NCBI RefSeq assembly: GCF_017876755.1
Contig: NZ_JAGIOO010000001.1
Coordinates: 8,355,786-8,419,785 of the forward strand
DNA: 64,000 nt
Source of the DNA: Crossiella equi
GTDB taxonomy: Bacteria; Actinomycetota; Actinomycetes; Mycobacteriales; Pseudonocardiaceae
Reading direction: 5' to 3'
Part shown: in pieces, positions 32,787-41,296 of the stretch
Position numbering within the stretch: the stretch's first letter is position 1
Layout: each line of letters opens with the position of its first letter
Made by a program: the position numbers and the translations under genes
The notes under the pieces: model-generated
Databases searched by the model: none
Seen by the model: the letters and a program-made list of their open reading frames with translations, nothing else
Told to the model about the DNA's origin: nothing

Positions 32787-35700
32787 ATGAGCACGCCGGA
32801 CACAGTGGCCATTCCGCACCCGCCCTACCGCATCCCGGTGGTCGGCGACGCCTTCGGCTCACCCGCCGACCGCGTCCTCCAGTCGGCCATGGACCAGGCG
32901 CGCGAGCTCGGCCCGATCTTCACCCGCAAGTTCTTCAACAGCGAGGTCGTCTTCGTCTCCGGCGCCGACCTGGTCGCCGAGCTGGCCGATGAGGACCGCT
33001 TCGCCAAGCACGTGGGCGCCGCCCTGGTCACCATCCGCGGCCTCACCGGCGACGGCCTGTTCACCGCGTTCAACGACGAGCCCAACTGGGCCAAGGCACA
33101 CGACATCCTGCTGCCCGCCTTCGCCATGAGCTCCATGCGCACCTACCACCCGACCATGCTGGACGTGGCACGCAAGCTCATCGCCCACTGGGACGCCCAC
33201 GAGACCGTGGACGTGGCCGCGGACATGACCAAGCTGACCCTGGACACCATCGGACTGGCGGGCTTCGGCTACGACTTCGGCTCCTTCGAGAGCGAACAGG
33301 ACCACCCGTTCGTCACCGCCCTGGTGCGCGGCCTGGCGCACGCGCAGGCCAAGCTGCGGCACATCCCCGGCATGGACTTCCTCTACCGCAAGGACGAGGA
33401 GCAGTTCGGCAAGGACGTGGCCTTCCTCAACCACGTGGTGGACGAGGTGATCAAGGAGCGGGTGGCCTCCGGCGACACCAGCACCGACGACCTGCTCGGC
33501 CTCATGCTCAACGCCCCGCACCCCCGCAGCGGCGAGCCGCTGGACGAGGTCAACATCCGCAAGCAGGTGATCACCTTCCTGATCGCCGGGCACGAGACCA
33601 CCTCCGGCACGCTGTCCTTCGCGCTGCACAACCTGGTGAAGAGCCCGGCCGTGCTGGCCCGCGCCCAGGCCGAGGTGGACGCGCTGTGGGGCGATGTCGA
33701 GGACCCCGAGCCGAGCTTCGAGGACGTCGGCAAGCTCCGGTACGTGCGGCAGATCCTCAACGAGACGCTGCGCATGTGGCCCACCGCCGCCGCCTTCAGC
33801 CGCCAGGCGTTGGAGGACACCGTCATCGGCGGCAAGTACGCGGTGCGCAAGGGCCAGCCGCTGGTGGTGCTCGCGCCGATGCTGCACCGCGACGCGGTGT
33901 GGGGCGACAACGTGGAGGCCTTCGACCCGGAGCGGTTCAGCCCGGAGCGGGAGAAGGCGCGCCCGGTGCACGCGTTCAAGCCCTTCGGCACCGGCGAGCG
34001 GGCCTGCATCGGCCGCCAGTTCGCGCTGCACGAGGCCACGCTGCTGCTGGGCCTGCTGATCCACCGCTACCGCTTCCTGGACGTGGACAACTACCAGCTC
34101 AAGCTCAAGGAGACCCTGACCATCAAGCCGGACGGCCTGCGCCTGGGCCTGGCCCGCCGCACCCCGGCCGACCGGATCGCGCCGGTGGCCGCGCCGGAGC
34201 ACCACGAGGTGCGCAGGGCGGCCGGGCGCGCCCGCCAGGGCACCGCGCTGACCGTGCTGCACGGCTCCAACCTCGGCACCTGCCGCGCCTTCGCCAAGGA
34301 GCTGGGCGAGGCGGGGGAGCAGCGCGGGTTCACCACCTCGGTGGCCCCGCTGGACGCCGCGGTGGACGCGCTGCCCACCGACGCGCCGGTGGTGGTCGTG
34401 GCCGCCTCCTACAACGGCCGCCCCACCGACGACGCGCTCAAGTTCTGGGACTGGCTGGAGACCTCGCCCTCACTCGACGGGGTGAAGTACGCGCTGCTCG
34501 GTGTCGGCGACCGCAACTGGGCGGCGACCTACCAGCACGTGCCCACCACCATCGACGCCCGCCTGGCCGAGCTCGGCGCGCGGCGCCTGCTGCCCCGCGG
34601 CGAGGCGGACGCCTCAGCCGACCTCTCCGGTGCGGTCGCGGACTGGAGCGAGGAGATGTTCACCGCGCTGCTGGCCGAGTACGGCGACCCCGACGCCGTG
34701 GTGACCGCGCCGGAGCGCACCGACGGTCCGCGCTACGCGGTGCGCACCCTGTCCGGCCCGGTGACCGCCGCCCGCGACGCACGGCACGAGGTGCTGCCGA
34801 TGACCGTCGTCGAGACCGGTGACCTGGCCGACCTCGGGCACCCGCTGGGCCGCTCGAAGCGCTTCCTGCGGGTGGCCCTGCCCGAGGGCGTCACCTACCG
34901 CACGGCCGACCACCTCACCGTGCTCCCGGCCAACGCCCCCGAGCAGGTCGAGCGCGCCGCCCGCGTGCTGCACCTGGACCTGGACGCGGTGCTGGAGGTC
35001 TCCGACCGGCGGCCGGGCCGGGGTGCGCTGGGCATCGACCGCCCGGTGACCGCCCGCCAGCTGTTCACCCACTTCGTCGAGCTGCAGGACCCGGCCACCC
35101 CGGCCCAGGTCGCGGTGCTCGCCGAGCACAACCCGTGCCCGCCGGAGCGCAAGGCCCTGGAGGCCCTGGCCGCGACGCCGGACGGCCGCTCGGTGCTGGA
35201 CCTGCTGGAGGTCAACCCGGCCTGCCAGGTGACCCTGGAGCTGGTGCTGGAGCTGCTGTCCCCGCTGCGCCCCCGGCACTACTCGATCTCCTCCTCGCCC
35301 GCGAGCCAGCCGGGTGCGGTGGACCTGATGGTGTCGCTGCTGTCGGCGCCCTCGCGGTGCACCGACGGCACCTTCCGGGGCGTCGGCTCGGCCTACCTGA
35401 CCGGACTGTCCGAAGGGGACACCGTGCTGGCCAGGGTCCAGCCGTGCCGCGAGGCCTTCCGCATCGACCCGGCCGCGGCCACCCCGGTGATCATGGTCAG
35501 CGCGGGCACCGGCCTGGCCCCCTTCCGCGGCGCGGTGGCCGACCGCGTGGCGGCAGGCAGCACCGCCCCGGCGCTGTGCTACTTCGGCTGCGACCACCCG
35601 GACGTGGACTACCTGCACCGCGCCGAGCTGGAGCGGGCCGAGGCCGCGGGCGCGATCTCGATGCGCCCGGTCTACTCCCAGGCCCCGGAGCACGGCCTGC

Positions 35701-35930
35701 GTTTCGTGCAGCACCGCGTCGCGGCCGAGGCCGAGGAGGTCTGGGCGCTGCTGGCGGCCGGTGCCTCGGTGTACGTGTGCGGTGACGGGGCGCGCATGGC
35801 CCCGGGCGTGCGCGAGGCCTTCGTCGAGGTGCACCAGAAGCACACCGGCGGCACCCGCGAGCAGAGCGAGGCCTGGCTGGCCGACCTCGTCGCGGGCGGC
35901 CGGTACATCGAAGACGTCTACTCGGGGTGA
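32787..35930 (+). CDS. self-sufficient cytochrome P450 (CYP102/BM3 type): P450 - reductase fusion
   Basis: 1047-aa fusion. Residues 1-about 460 are a P450 with the oxygen-activation motif AGHETTSGTLSF and heme ligand Cys407 (FGTGERACIGRQF). Residues about 485-630 are an FMN flavodoxin domain (VLHGSNLGTCRAFA), and about 660-1047 the FAD/NADPH reductase (RHYSISSSPAS; VSAGTGLAPFRG). It needs only NADPH and O2 to hydroxylate a hydrophobic substrate. By my alignment with Bacillus BM3, Arg47, Tyr51 and Phe87 correspond to Ser, Phe and Leu, so fatty acid anchoring differs and another substrate is possible. Likely controlled by the divergent PAS-LuxR protein. A DUF1304 membrane protein follows. Confidence 0.95.
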   Translation: MSTPDTVAIPHPPYRIPVVGDAFGSPADRVLQSAMDQARELGPIFTRKFFNSEVVFVSGADLVAELADEDRFAKHVGAALVTIRGLTGDGLFTAFNDEPNWAKAHDILLPAFAMSSMRTYHPTMLDVARKLIAHWDAHETVDVAADMTKLTLDTIGLAGFGYDFGSFESEQDHPFVTALVRGLAHAQAKLRHIPGMDFLYRKDEEQFGKDVAFLNHVVDEVIKERVASGDTSTDDLLGLMLNAPHPRSGEPLDEVNIRKQVITFLIAGHETTSGTLSFALHNLVKSPAVLARAQAEVDALWGDVEDPEPSFEDVGKLRYVRQILNETLRMWPTAAAFSRQALEDTVIGGKYAVRKGQPLVVLAPMLHRDAVWGDNVEAFDPERFSPEREKARPVHAFKPFGTGERACIGRQFALHEATLLLGLLIHRYRFLDVDNYQLKLKETLTIKPDGLRLGLARRTPADRIAPVAAPEHHEVRRAAGRARQGTALTVLHGSNLGTCRAFAKELGEAGEQRGFTTSVAPLDAAVDALPTDAPVVVVAASYNGRPTDDALKFWDWLETSPSLDGVKYALLGVGDRNWAATYQHVPTTIDARLAELGARRLLPRGEADASADLSGAVADWSEEMFTALLAEYGDPDAVVTAPERTDGPRYAVRTLSGPVTAARDARHEVLPMTVVETGDLADLGHPLGRSKRFLRVALPEGVTYRTADHLTVLPANAPEQVERAARVLHLDLDAVLEVSDRRPGRGALGIDRPVTARQLFTHFVELQDPATPAQVAVLAEHNPCPPERKALEALAATPDGRSVLDLLEVNPACQVTLELVLELLSPLRPRHYSISSSPASQPGAVDLMVSLLSAPSRCTDGTFRGVGSAYLTGLSEGDTVLARVQPCREAFRIDPAAATPVIMVSAGTGLAPFRGAVADRVAAGSTAPALCYFGCDHPDVDYLHRAELERAEAAGAISMRPVYSQAPEHGLRFVQHRVAAEAEEVWALLAAGASVYVCGDGARMAPGVREAFVEVHQKHTGGTREQSEAWLADLVAGGRYIEDVYSG

Positions 35931-35992
35931 CGGCGGCCCGTCCGCCCCGCACAATAGCTGTCCACAGTGGAATCCGGTGAGGAGCAGGTCTG

Positions 35993-36355
35993 ATGGGTGT
36001 CGTCGCGTCGATCTTGGTTGGGTTGAACGCACTGATCCACGTGTACATCCTGGTGCTGGAGATGTTCCTCTGGACCACCCCGCGCGGTCAGAAGGCCTTC
36101 GGCCTGACCCCGGAGTTCGCCCAGGAGACCAAGACCCTGGGCGCCAACCAGGGCCTGTACAACGGCTTCCTGGCGGCGGGCCTGGTCTGGTCCCTCATCG
36201 CGGCCGACCCGGTCGGCTACCAGGCCAAGATCTTCTTCCTGGTCTGCGTCCTGGTGGCGGGCCTGTACGGCGCGGCCACCTCGAGCAAGAAGATCCTGTT
36301 CGTGCAGGCGGTGCCCGCCACGCTGGGCCTCATCGCGGTGCTCGTCGCAGGCTGA
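35993..36355 (+). CDS. DUF1304 membrane protein
   Basis: 120-aa protein with four hydrophobic helices (ASILVGLNALIHVYILVLEM; YNGFLAAGLVWSLIAA; IFFLVCVLVAGLYGAA; AVPATLGLIAVLVA). The segment TLGANQGLYNGFLAAGL is the conserved DUF1304 signature. GAGGAGCAGG before the ATG is a good ribosome-binding site. It follows the P450 by 62 bp on the same strand, possibly in the same transcript. Function unknown. Confidence 0.88.
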   Translation: MGVVASILVGLNALIHVYILVLEMFLWTTPRGQKAFGLTPEFAQETKTLGANQGLYNGFLAAGLVWSLIAADPVGYQAKIFFLVCVLVAGLYGAATSSKKILFVQAVPATLGLIAVLVAG

Positions 36356-36369
36356 CCACAGATCACCTC

Positions 36370-36405
36370 CGGGCCCGTCGCTCCCTACTGGGGGCGGCGG
36401 GCCCG
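36370..36405. terminator. bidirectional hairpin terminator
   Basis: GGGCCCG (36371-36377) pairs with CGGGCCC (36398-36404) around a 20-nt loop, in the 61-bp gap between the converging DUF1304 and ADP-ribosylglycohydrolase genes. It can stop transcription from both sides; there is no U tract, as usual in this GC range. Confidence 0.55.
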
Positions 36406-36416
36406 TTGGTGCCAGA

Positions 36417-37514
36417 TCACCAGGCCGGGTAGGCGTAGCGGAAGCCCTCGGTGTCCGGCGGGGTCTGGCCGAACTCGGCGAGCGCGTCCCGGGTGAGCAG
36501 CTCGGTGGCCGTGCGCAGCTCCAGCTTGGCCAGCCAGTCCTGGGGGATCTTGCCCAGGCCGTGCGCGGCGCCGAACAGGTTGCCCGCGATGGCGCCGGTG
36601 GAGTCGCTGTCGCCGGTGTGGTTGACCGCGACGCGCATGGTCTCGCGGAAGTCGCCGCCGCCGTGCAGGAAGGCGTACAGGCCGATCGCCAGGGCCTCCT
36701 CGCCGACCCAGCCGCCGCCCAGCTCGCGTTCGATGCGCTCCGGGGTGCCCGCGTCGATCGGGCCGCCCAGCCGGACCGCCTTCTCCACCGCCTCGGCGGT
36801 CTCCTCGTGGTCGGGGTAGGTGCGCAGGATCGACTCCGCGCGGTCGATGGCCACGTTCACGTGCGCGCCGTGCAGCAGCGCCCACACCATGACCGCCAGC
36901 ACACCCGCGGACAGGTAGCCGCTGGGGTGGGTGTGCGTGATCGCCGCGCCCGCCGCCGCCACCCGGAAGACCTCGGCCGGGTCGGTGGACCACAGTGCCA
37001 CCGGGGCCGCGCGCATCACGCCGCCGCAGCCCTTGGAGTTGTTGATCTTGTTGGTGAACGAGCCCGGGGCCTGGCCCCGGCCGATGTCCTCCAGGGCCCG
37101 GATGCAGGTCTTGCCCGGGGCGCGGCGGTCGTGCAGGTCGCGCTCGCGGATGAACCAGCCGTCGGGCCGCGGGTGCGCGGCGGCCTGCTTGGCGCCCACC
37201 GCGTCGGCCCAGTCGTAGCCCTGGGTGAACAGCCAGCGGCCGTAGGCCGTCTCCAGGAACGGCACCGGGTCGGTCGGGCCGTGCAGGCGCTGGTGCACGT
37301 GCGCCCGGATCAGGCCCTCCAGGGTGAACAGCGTCATCTGGGTGTCGTCGGTGATCGCGCCGAGCTTGCCGTAGGCCGAGACGAGCTCGGTGATCCCGTT
37401 CGCCCCGTGCCGCCTGCGGATGGAGTCGATGGTCTCGAACTCGACGTCCGCGCCGAGCGCGTCGCCGAGCGCCCCGCCCAGCACACAACCCAGCACGCGG
37501 TCTTCCCAGGTCAC
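36417..37514 (-). CDS. ADP-ribosylglycohydrolase family protein
   Basis: 365-aa all-helical protein of the DraG/ARH family. The two metal-binding clusters are visible: AITDDTQMTLFT (about residues 53-64) and HTGDSDSTGAIAGNLFGA (about 295-312), which bind two Mg ions at the active site. It probably removes ADP-ribose from proteins, nucleic acids or small molecules. GGGGAGGA 5 nt before the GTG start supports the start at 37514. There is no ADP-ribosyltransferase partner in the window, so the target is unknown. Confidence 0.9.
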   Translation of the reverse strand: MTWEDRVLGCVLGGALGDALGADVEFETIDSIRRRHGANGITELVSAYGKLGAITDDTQMTLFTLEGLIRAHVHQRLHGPTDPVPFLETAYGRWLFTQGYDWADAVGAKQAAAHPRPDGWFIRERDLHDRRAPGKTCIRALEDIGRGQAPGSFTNKINNSKGCGGVMRAAPVALWSTDPAEVFRVAAAGAAITHTHPSGYLSAGVLAVMVWALLHGAHVNVAIDRAESILRTYPDHEETAEAVEKAVRLGGPIDAGTPERIERELGGGWVGEEALAIGLYAFLHGGGDFRETMRVAVNHTGDSDSTGAIAGNLFGAAHGLGKIPQDWLAKLELRTATELLTRDALAEFGQTPPDTEGFRYAYPAW

Positions 37515-37629
37515 CGGCGTCCTCCCCGAAAATCGTCGGCCAGTTGGGGCCAGATTTTGCCAGCCTAGTCCGACAGCCGGGTACGCGGTGGGCTGTTCGG
37601 GGGAATCCCCGGCTGTCTACAGTGGACTG

Positions 37630-38247
37630 TCAGCGCCGGGTCCTGGCGAGGTCGTTGTACAGCGTGGCGCGCGAGATGCCCAGGTGTTCGGCCACCCGCG
37701 CGGCGGCCCGCTGCACCGCGAACACCCCGCGCCGGTCCAGCGCGGCGATGATGCGGCGCCGGTCGGCGACGTCGGTGCGGTCGCAGCCGCCCTCGGCCGC
37801 GATCACCGCGTCCACCACCTGGTCCACGTCGTCGGCGAACACCGTCACCGGCGCGGGTTCACTGCCCCCGGCGAGCCCGGCCAGGGTGTCCGCGGCCTGG
37901 CGCAGCGCGGTCACGTCCACGTTGACGCACAGCGCGCCGACCACCTCGCCGCGCAGCCGCAGCAGCATGGTGGAGGAGCGGACGAGCCTGCCGTCCGGCG
38001 TGCGGGTGAGGTAGTTGAGGCGGTCCTGGGCGGCCTGGCCCTCGGCGAGCAGGCCCAGCCCGATCTCGCTCATCGCGCCGCCGACGTGCCGCCCGGTGAC
38101 CGACCCGCTGATGGCGACCACGCTGGCCTCGGGGGAGCGGTAGTCGTGCAGCACCACCTCGGCGGTGGGGCCGAACGTGGTGACCAGCCCGTCGACCAGG
38201 GGTCGCACGGCGTCGAGGAGGTCGTCGGCGTCAGTGGGGTGCACCAC
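37630..38247 (-). CDS. YheO/DauR-type transcriptional regulator
   Basis: 205-aa regulator. The N-terminal YheO-like PAS domain (residues about 8-120: PLVDGLVTTFGPTAEVVLHD, and MLLRLRGEVVGALCVNVDV) is followed by an HTH_22 domain (about 160-205: RGVFAVQRAAARVAEHLGIS, RATLYNDL). DauR of Pseudomonas controls D-arginine use; relatives often control amino acid catabolism. It is divergent from a threonine synthase-like PLP enzyme, with TGTCCA/TGGAC repeats in the promoter, so it likely controls that enzyme in response to an amino acid. Confidence 0.9.
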   Translation of the reverse strand: MVHPTDADDLLDAVRPLVDGLVTTFGPTAEVVLHDYRSPEASVVAISGSVTGRHVGGAMSEIGLGLLAEGQAAQDRLNYLTRTPDGRLVRSSTMLLRLRGEVVGALCVNVDVTALRQAADTLAGLAGGSEPAPVTVFADDVDQVVDAVIAAEGGCDRTDVADRRRIIAALDRRGVFAVQRAAARVAEHLGISRATLYNDLARTRR

Positions 38248-38264
38248 GCCAGGCTAGAACTGAC

Positions 38265-38302
38265 TTGACAGTTTGTCCAAGTTTTCTGGACGATCAGTCC
38301 AG
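38265..38302. promoter_or_regulatory. promoter/operator region of threonine synthase-like gene
   Basis: TTGACA (38265-38270) is a fitting -35 box. Overlapping it downstream, TGTCCA (38274-38279), CTGGAC (38286-38291) and GTCCAG (38297-38302) form two consecutive inverted repeats; CTGGAC-5-GTCCAG is perfect. These are likely sites for the divergent YheO/DauR-type regulator. No clear -10 box is seen. Confidence 0.5.
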
Positions 38303-38322
38303 TCCCGCGTCTTGGAGGTGCC

Positions 38323-39462
38323 GTGTCCGTGCTGCCCGCTCTCCGCTGTGCCCGCTGTTCCGAGGAGTACCCGGTGGCCAGCCTGGTCTGGCGCTGCCGG
38401 TGCGGCGGGGTGCTCGACGTCGCCGACTTCGGCGCGAAGCTGCCGGGCCTGGCCGAGCTGGCGGGCCGCCCGGCCACACTGTGGCGCTACGCCGAGGCGC
38501 TGCCACTGCCCGAGGACCCGTCGGTCACGCTGGGCGAGGGCATGACCCCGTTGGTGTCCCTCGGCGGTGTCCGGGCGAAGCTGGAGTTCCTGCTGCCCAC
38601 GCTGTCCTTCAAGGACCGCGGCGCGGTGGTGCTGGCCACGCTGGCCCGGCACCTGGGGGTCCAGCGCCTGGTCGCGGACAGCAGCGGCAACGCGGGCACG
38701 GCCCTGTCCGCCTACGCGGCGCGCGTGGGCATCCCGTGCGAGATCTACGTCCCGGCCAGCACCTCGCCGGGCAAGCTCGCCCAGATGCGCTCGCACGGGG
38801 CCAATGTCCACCTGATCGAAGGAAACCGCGAGGCGGCCGCGGCGGCGGCCAAACAGGCCGCGGCCGAACCCGGCAACAGCTACGCCAGCCACATGTTCCA
38901 CCCGTACTTCTTCCACGGCACCAAGACCTTCGCCTTCGAGCTGTGGGAGCAGTGCGGTGGCGCGCTGCCGGACACCGTCGTCCTGCCGGTGGGCCACGGC
39001 ACCCTGGCCCTGGGCGCCTGCCTGGGCTTCCGCGAGCTGCTGGCCCAGGGCCTGATCCCGCGCCTGCCCGTGGTGGTCGCGGTGCAGGCGGCCAACTGCG
39101 CGCCCCTGGCGGTGGCGGCGGACGCGGGCGCGACCGAGGCGGCCGCGATCACCCCGGTGCCCACCAAGGCGGAGGGCATCGCGATCGCCGAACCCGCCCG
39201 GGGCCACCAGATCCTCACCGAGGTGGCGGCCACCGGCGGCACCGTGGTGGGCGTCCCGGACGAGGCGGTCCTGGCCGCCCGCGCGGACCTCGCGCGCTCG
39301 GGGGTGTACGTGGAGACCACCTCGGCGGTGGTGTGGGCCGCGATCACCGCCGCCCGCACCGGCCAGGCCCCGGACAGCCCGGCCTGGGCGGCGGCCGTGC
39401 CGCACCTGCGTGCCGAGGACCTGGTGCTGGCGTTGTCGGGCGCGGGTCTGAAATCCGTCTAG
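38323..39462 (+). CDS. threonine synthase-like PLP enzyme
   Basis: 379-aa fold-type II PLP enzyme. An N-terminal zinc-ribbon-like segment has C9, C12, C25 and C27; the PLP lysine is K97 in LSFKDRGAV; SSGNAGTALSAYAARVG (about 125-141) and PVGHGTLALG (about 222-231) bind the phosphate. It resembles ThrC but many relatives act as lyases or synthases on other amino acids. With a DauR/YheO-type regulator beside it, a catabolic lyase acting on a D- or diamino acid is possible. GGAGGT is 4 nt before the GTG at 38323. Its TAG stop lies within the terminal CTAG of palindromic element copy 2. Confidence 0.85.
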   Translation: MSVLPALRCARCSEEYPVASLVWRCRCGGVLDVADFGAKLPGLAELAGRPATLWRYAEALPLPEDPSVTLGEGMTPLVSLGGVRAKLEFLLPTLSFKDRGAVVLATLARHLGVQRLVADSSGNAGTALSAYAARVGIPCEIYVPASTSPGKLAQMRSHGANVHLIEGNREAAAAAAKQAAAEPGNSYASHMFHPYFFHGTKTFAFELWEQCGGALPDTVVLPVGHGTLALGACLGFRELLAQGLIPRLPVVVAVQAANCAPLAVAADAGATEAAAITPVPTKAEGIAIAEPARGHQILTEVAATGGTVVGVPDEAVLAARADLARSGVYVETTSAVVWAAITAARTGQAPDSPAWAAAVPHLRAEDLVLALSGAGLKSV

Positions 39463-40042
39463 CGGGTTTTCGTTGTGGGTGTTCCCTGTCGATCGGCCAT
39501 TCCCGGACAGCTGGCTTCCGAACGGCCTTACCGGGTGCACTTGACGGTTCGTGCGGCCTGACCGGTAAACCCCGCCTGCTCGTGCGGCCTGACCAGGCAA
39601 CCCCACGATTCGTGCGGCCTCGCTAGGCGTGTTGGCCGGGCCGGTACCTCGTGTTGGCATGGAGGGGACGGCCGTTCCCCCGAGGCCGAAGGCCAAGGGG
39701 TGGCCCTGCCTGGAGGGCCAACACGAGGTACCGGACCGGCCAACACGCCCGGCTGGTGGGCGAGACGGCGCAGCCGTGAGCCCGGGGTAACGCCCCCCGG
39801 GGTGTACGACTGACCGGGGTGTGCGGCTGATGGGTTGCTCCGGGCTTACGGCTTCGCCGTTTCGCCCCCGGGCCGGGCGTGTTGGCCGTGTGGGTACCTC
39901 GTGTTGGCCCTGCGTGGAGGCCGCCCCTTCGGCCCTTCGGGCCTGGGGGAACCGGCCGTCCTCTCCGTGCCAACACGAGGTACCCACACGGCCAACACGC
40001 CTAGAGCCTGTCCTGTAAGTCGTTGATCTGGGCGTCTGGTAT

Positions 40043-40468
40043 TTGTGTGTCGTGGTGGGTCGCGGTGAGTTGACGGATCGGGCGTGGGCGGTGATCGAGC
40101 CGTTGCTGCCTCCAGTGGCCAGTGGTGGGCGGCGGTGGCGTGATCACCGGCAGGTGATCAACGCGATCCTGTGGAAGCTGCGTACCGGCGCGCCCTGGCG
40201 TGACCTGCCTGAGCGGTATGGGCCGTGGAAGACCGCGCATGAACGGCTGCGGTTGTGGACCAAGGACGGCACCTGGGCGCGGATCCTGGACGAGGTGATC
40301 GTCAAGGACGACTCCGTCGGCGCTCTGGAGTGGGTGGTCAGCGTGGACTCCAGCGTGGTGCGGGCCCATCAGCACTCGGCCGGAGCCCGGAAAAAGGGGG
40401 CTGCGGCCCCGAAGTCGAAGCCCTCGCGGTCGAGGGGGAAGGACTCGGCCGCTCCCGTGGAGGACTGA
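40043..40468 (+). CDS. IS5-family transposase, OrfA
   Basis: 141-aa N-terminal half of the transposase. LTDRAWAVIEPLLPP (about 9-23) is the DUF4096-type start, and WVVSVDSSVVRAHQHSAGA (about 96-114) carries the first catalytic Asp. A run GAAAAAGGGGG (40390-40400) lies where the frame can slip by -1 to join OrfB. The start may be TTG at 40043 or GTG at 40052. Confidence 0.88.
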   Translation: MCVVVGRGELTDRAWAVIEPLLPPVASGGRRWRDHRQVINAILWKLRTGAPWRDLPERYGPWKTAHERLRLWTKDGTWARILDEVIVKDDSVGALEWVVSVDSSVVRAHQHSAGARKKGAAAPKSKPSRSRGKDSAAPVED

Positions 40469-40920
40469 GCACCAAGATCCACCTCGCGGTGGACGGGCGT
40501 GGTCTGCCGATGCGGGTGCTGCTCACCGCCGGGCAGGCCGGGGACAACCCACAGCTCCTGCCCCTGCTCGACGGTATCCGCATCCGGCGCGACGGGCCGG
40601 GCCGTCCGCGATCACGACCGGATGCCGTGATCGCGGACAAGGCCTACTCGCACCCCTCGACCAGGAAGGCGTTGCGACGGCGAGGGATCACTTTCGTCAG
40701 CCCGGAACGCACCGACCAGATCGCTCAGCGCGCGGCCAAGGGTGCACGCGGCGGGCGGCCACCAGCCTTCGACGTCGAGCTCTACAAGCAGCGCAACGTG
40801 GTCGAACGCTGCTTCAACCGGCTCAAACAGTTCCGCGACCTTGCCACCCGCTATGCCAAGCGGGCCGCCTACTACCAGGCCGAACTCACCATCGCCGCCA
40901 TCACGCTCTGGCTCCGATGA
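40391..40920 (+). CDS. IS5-family transposase, OrfB (after -1 frameshift)
   Basis: C-terminal half, read in the -1 frame from the slippery run. LSTKIHLAVDGRGLPMRV, VIADKAYSHPSTR (second Asp) and NVVERCFNRLKQFRDLATRY (catalytic Glu) complete the DDE triad. It has no own good start, so a fused OrfAB of about 290 aa by programmed frameshifting is expected. Stop at 40918-40920, 15 bp before the IS end. All catalytic residues are intact, so the IS may be active. Confidence 0.85.
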
Positions 40921-41225
40921 CTTACAGGACAGGCTCTAGTCAGGCCGCACGAGTCGTAGGGTTTTTGGTTTGGCCGTACGAGGCGTGGGGGTTTTTGGTT
41001 TGGCCGCACGAGTCGTGGGGTTTTCTGGTCTGGCCGTACGAGGCGTGGGGTTTCTGGTCAGGCCGCATGAACCCTGAGGGCTACCGGGGCAGGCCGCGCG
41101 AACCGTCAGGCCACGAGGGCCGTCCGAGCCGTTCGTGCCCGGGGTAACGCCGTCCGGAGGGCGCAACGCCCACGGCGAAAACTCTCTAGCGGGCGGCTTC
41201 CGGAGGTCCTCGCGTGCGCACAACA

Positions 41226-41239
41226 GGGACCTTGGTCGC
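41226..41239. promoter_or_regulatory. DosR/DevR-like box before DUF2267 gene
   Basis: GGGACCTTGGTCGC differs in one arm position from the palindrome GGGAC-N4-GTCCC and matches the mycobacterial dormancy-box form GGGACTTTNGNCCC closely. It is 58 bp before the DUF2267 start. The same pattern occurs before the other operons of this block. Confidence 0.55.
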
Positions 41240-41296
41240 TCCGGCTGAAGGCAAAGGGTGGTGGCCGAGGCGCGGGCGGTGCGCTCAGATGGCAGT

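Larger units (their letters stand above)
40005..40935 (+). mobile_element. IS5-family (IS427-like) insertion sequence
   Basis: 931-bp element with 17-bp perfect terminal inverted repeats, AGCCTGTCCTGTAAGTC at 40005 and its complement ending at 40935. It is flanked by CTAG on both sides, while the same position in element copy 1 (24488-24491) has one CTAG, so the target duplication is CTAG or TA within it, depending on whether a further G/C pair is counted in the repeats. Two overlapping frames encode a DDE transposase. Confidence 0.93.
39459..41189. repeat. CTAG-bounded nested palindromic element, copy 2 (split by an IS)
   Basis: Same element as at 23934-24712 and in the same orientation; without the IS it is about 800 bp. 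It starts with CTAG (39459) and ends with CTAG (41186-41189). Inner CTAGs are at 39623 and 40001, the latter being the IS target. Hairpin arms are 39628-39658/39717-39747 and 39878-39908/39969-39999. The 30-31-bp side units number about 2.5 on the left and 4.5 on the right, against about 3.5 each in copy 1, so the unit number varies. A short extra duplication (GTACGACTGACCGGGGTGTG, near 39805-39824) lies at the centre. Confidence 0.9.
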
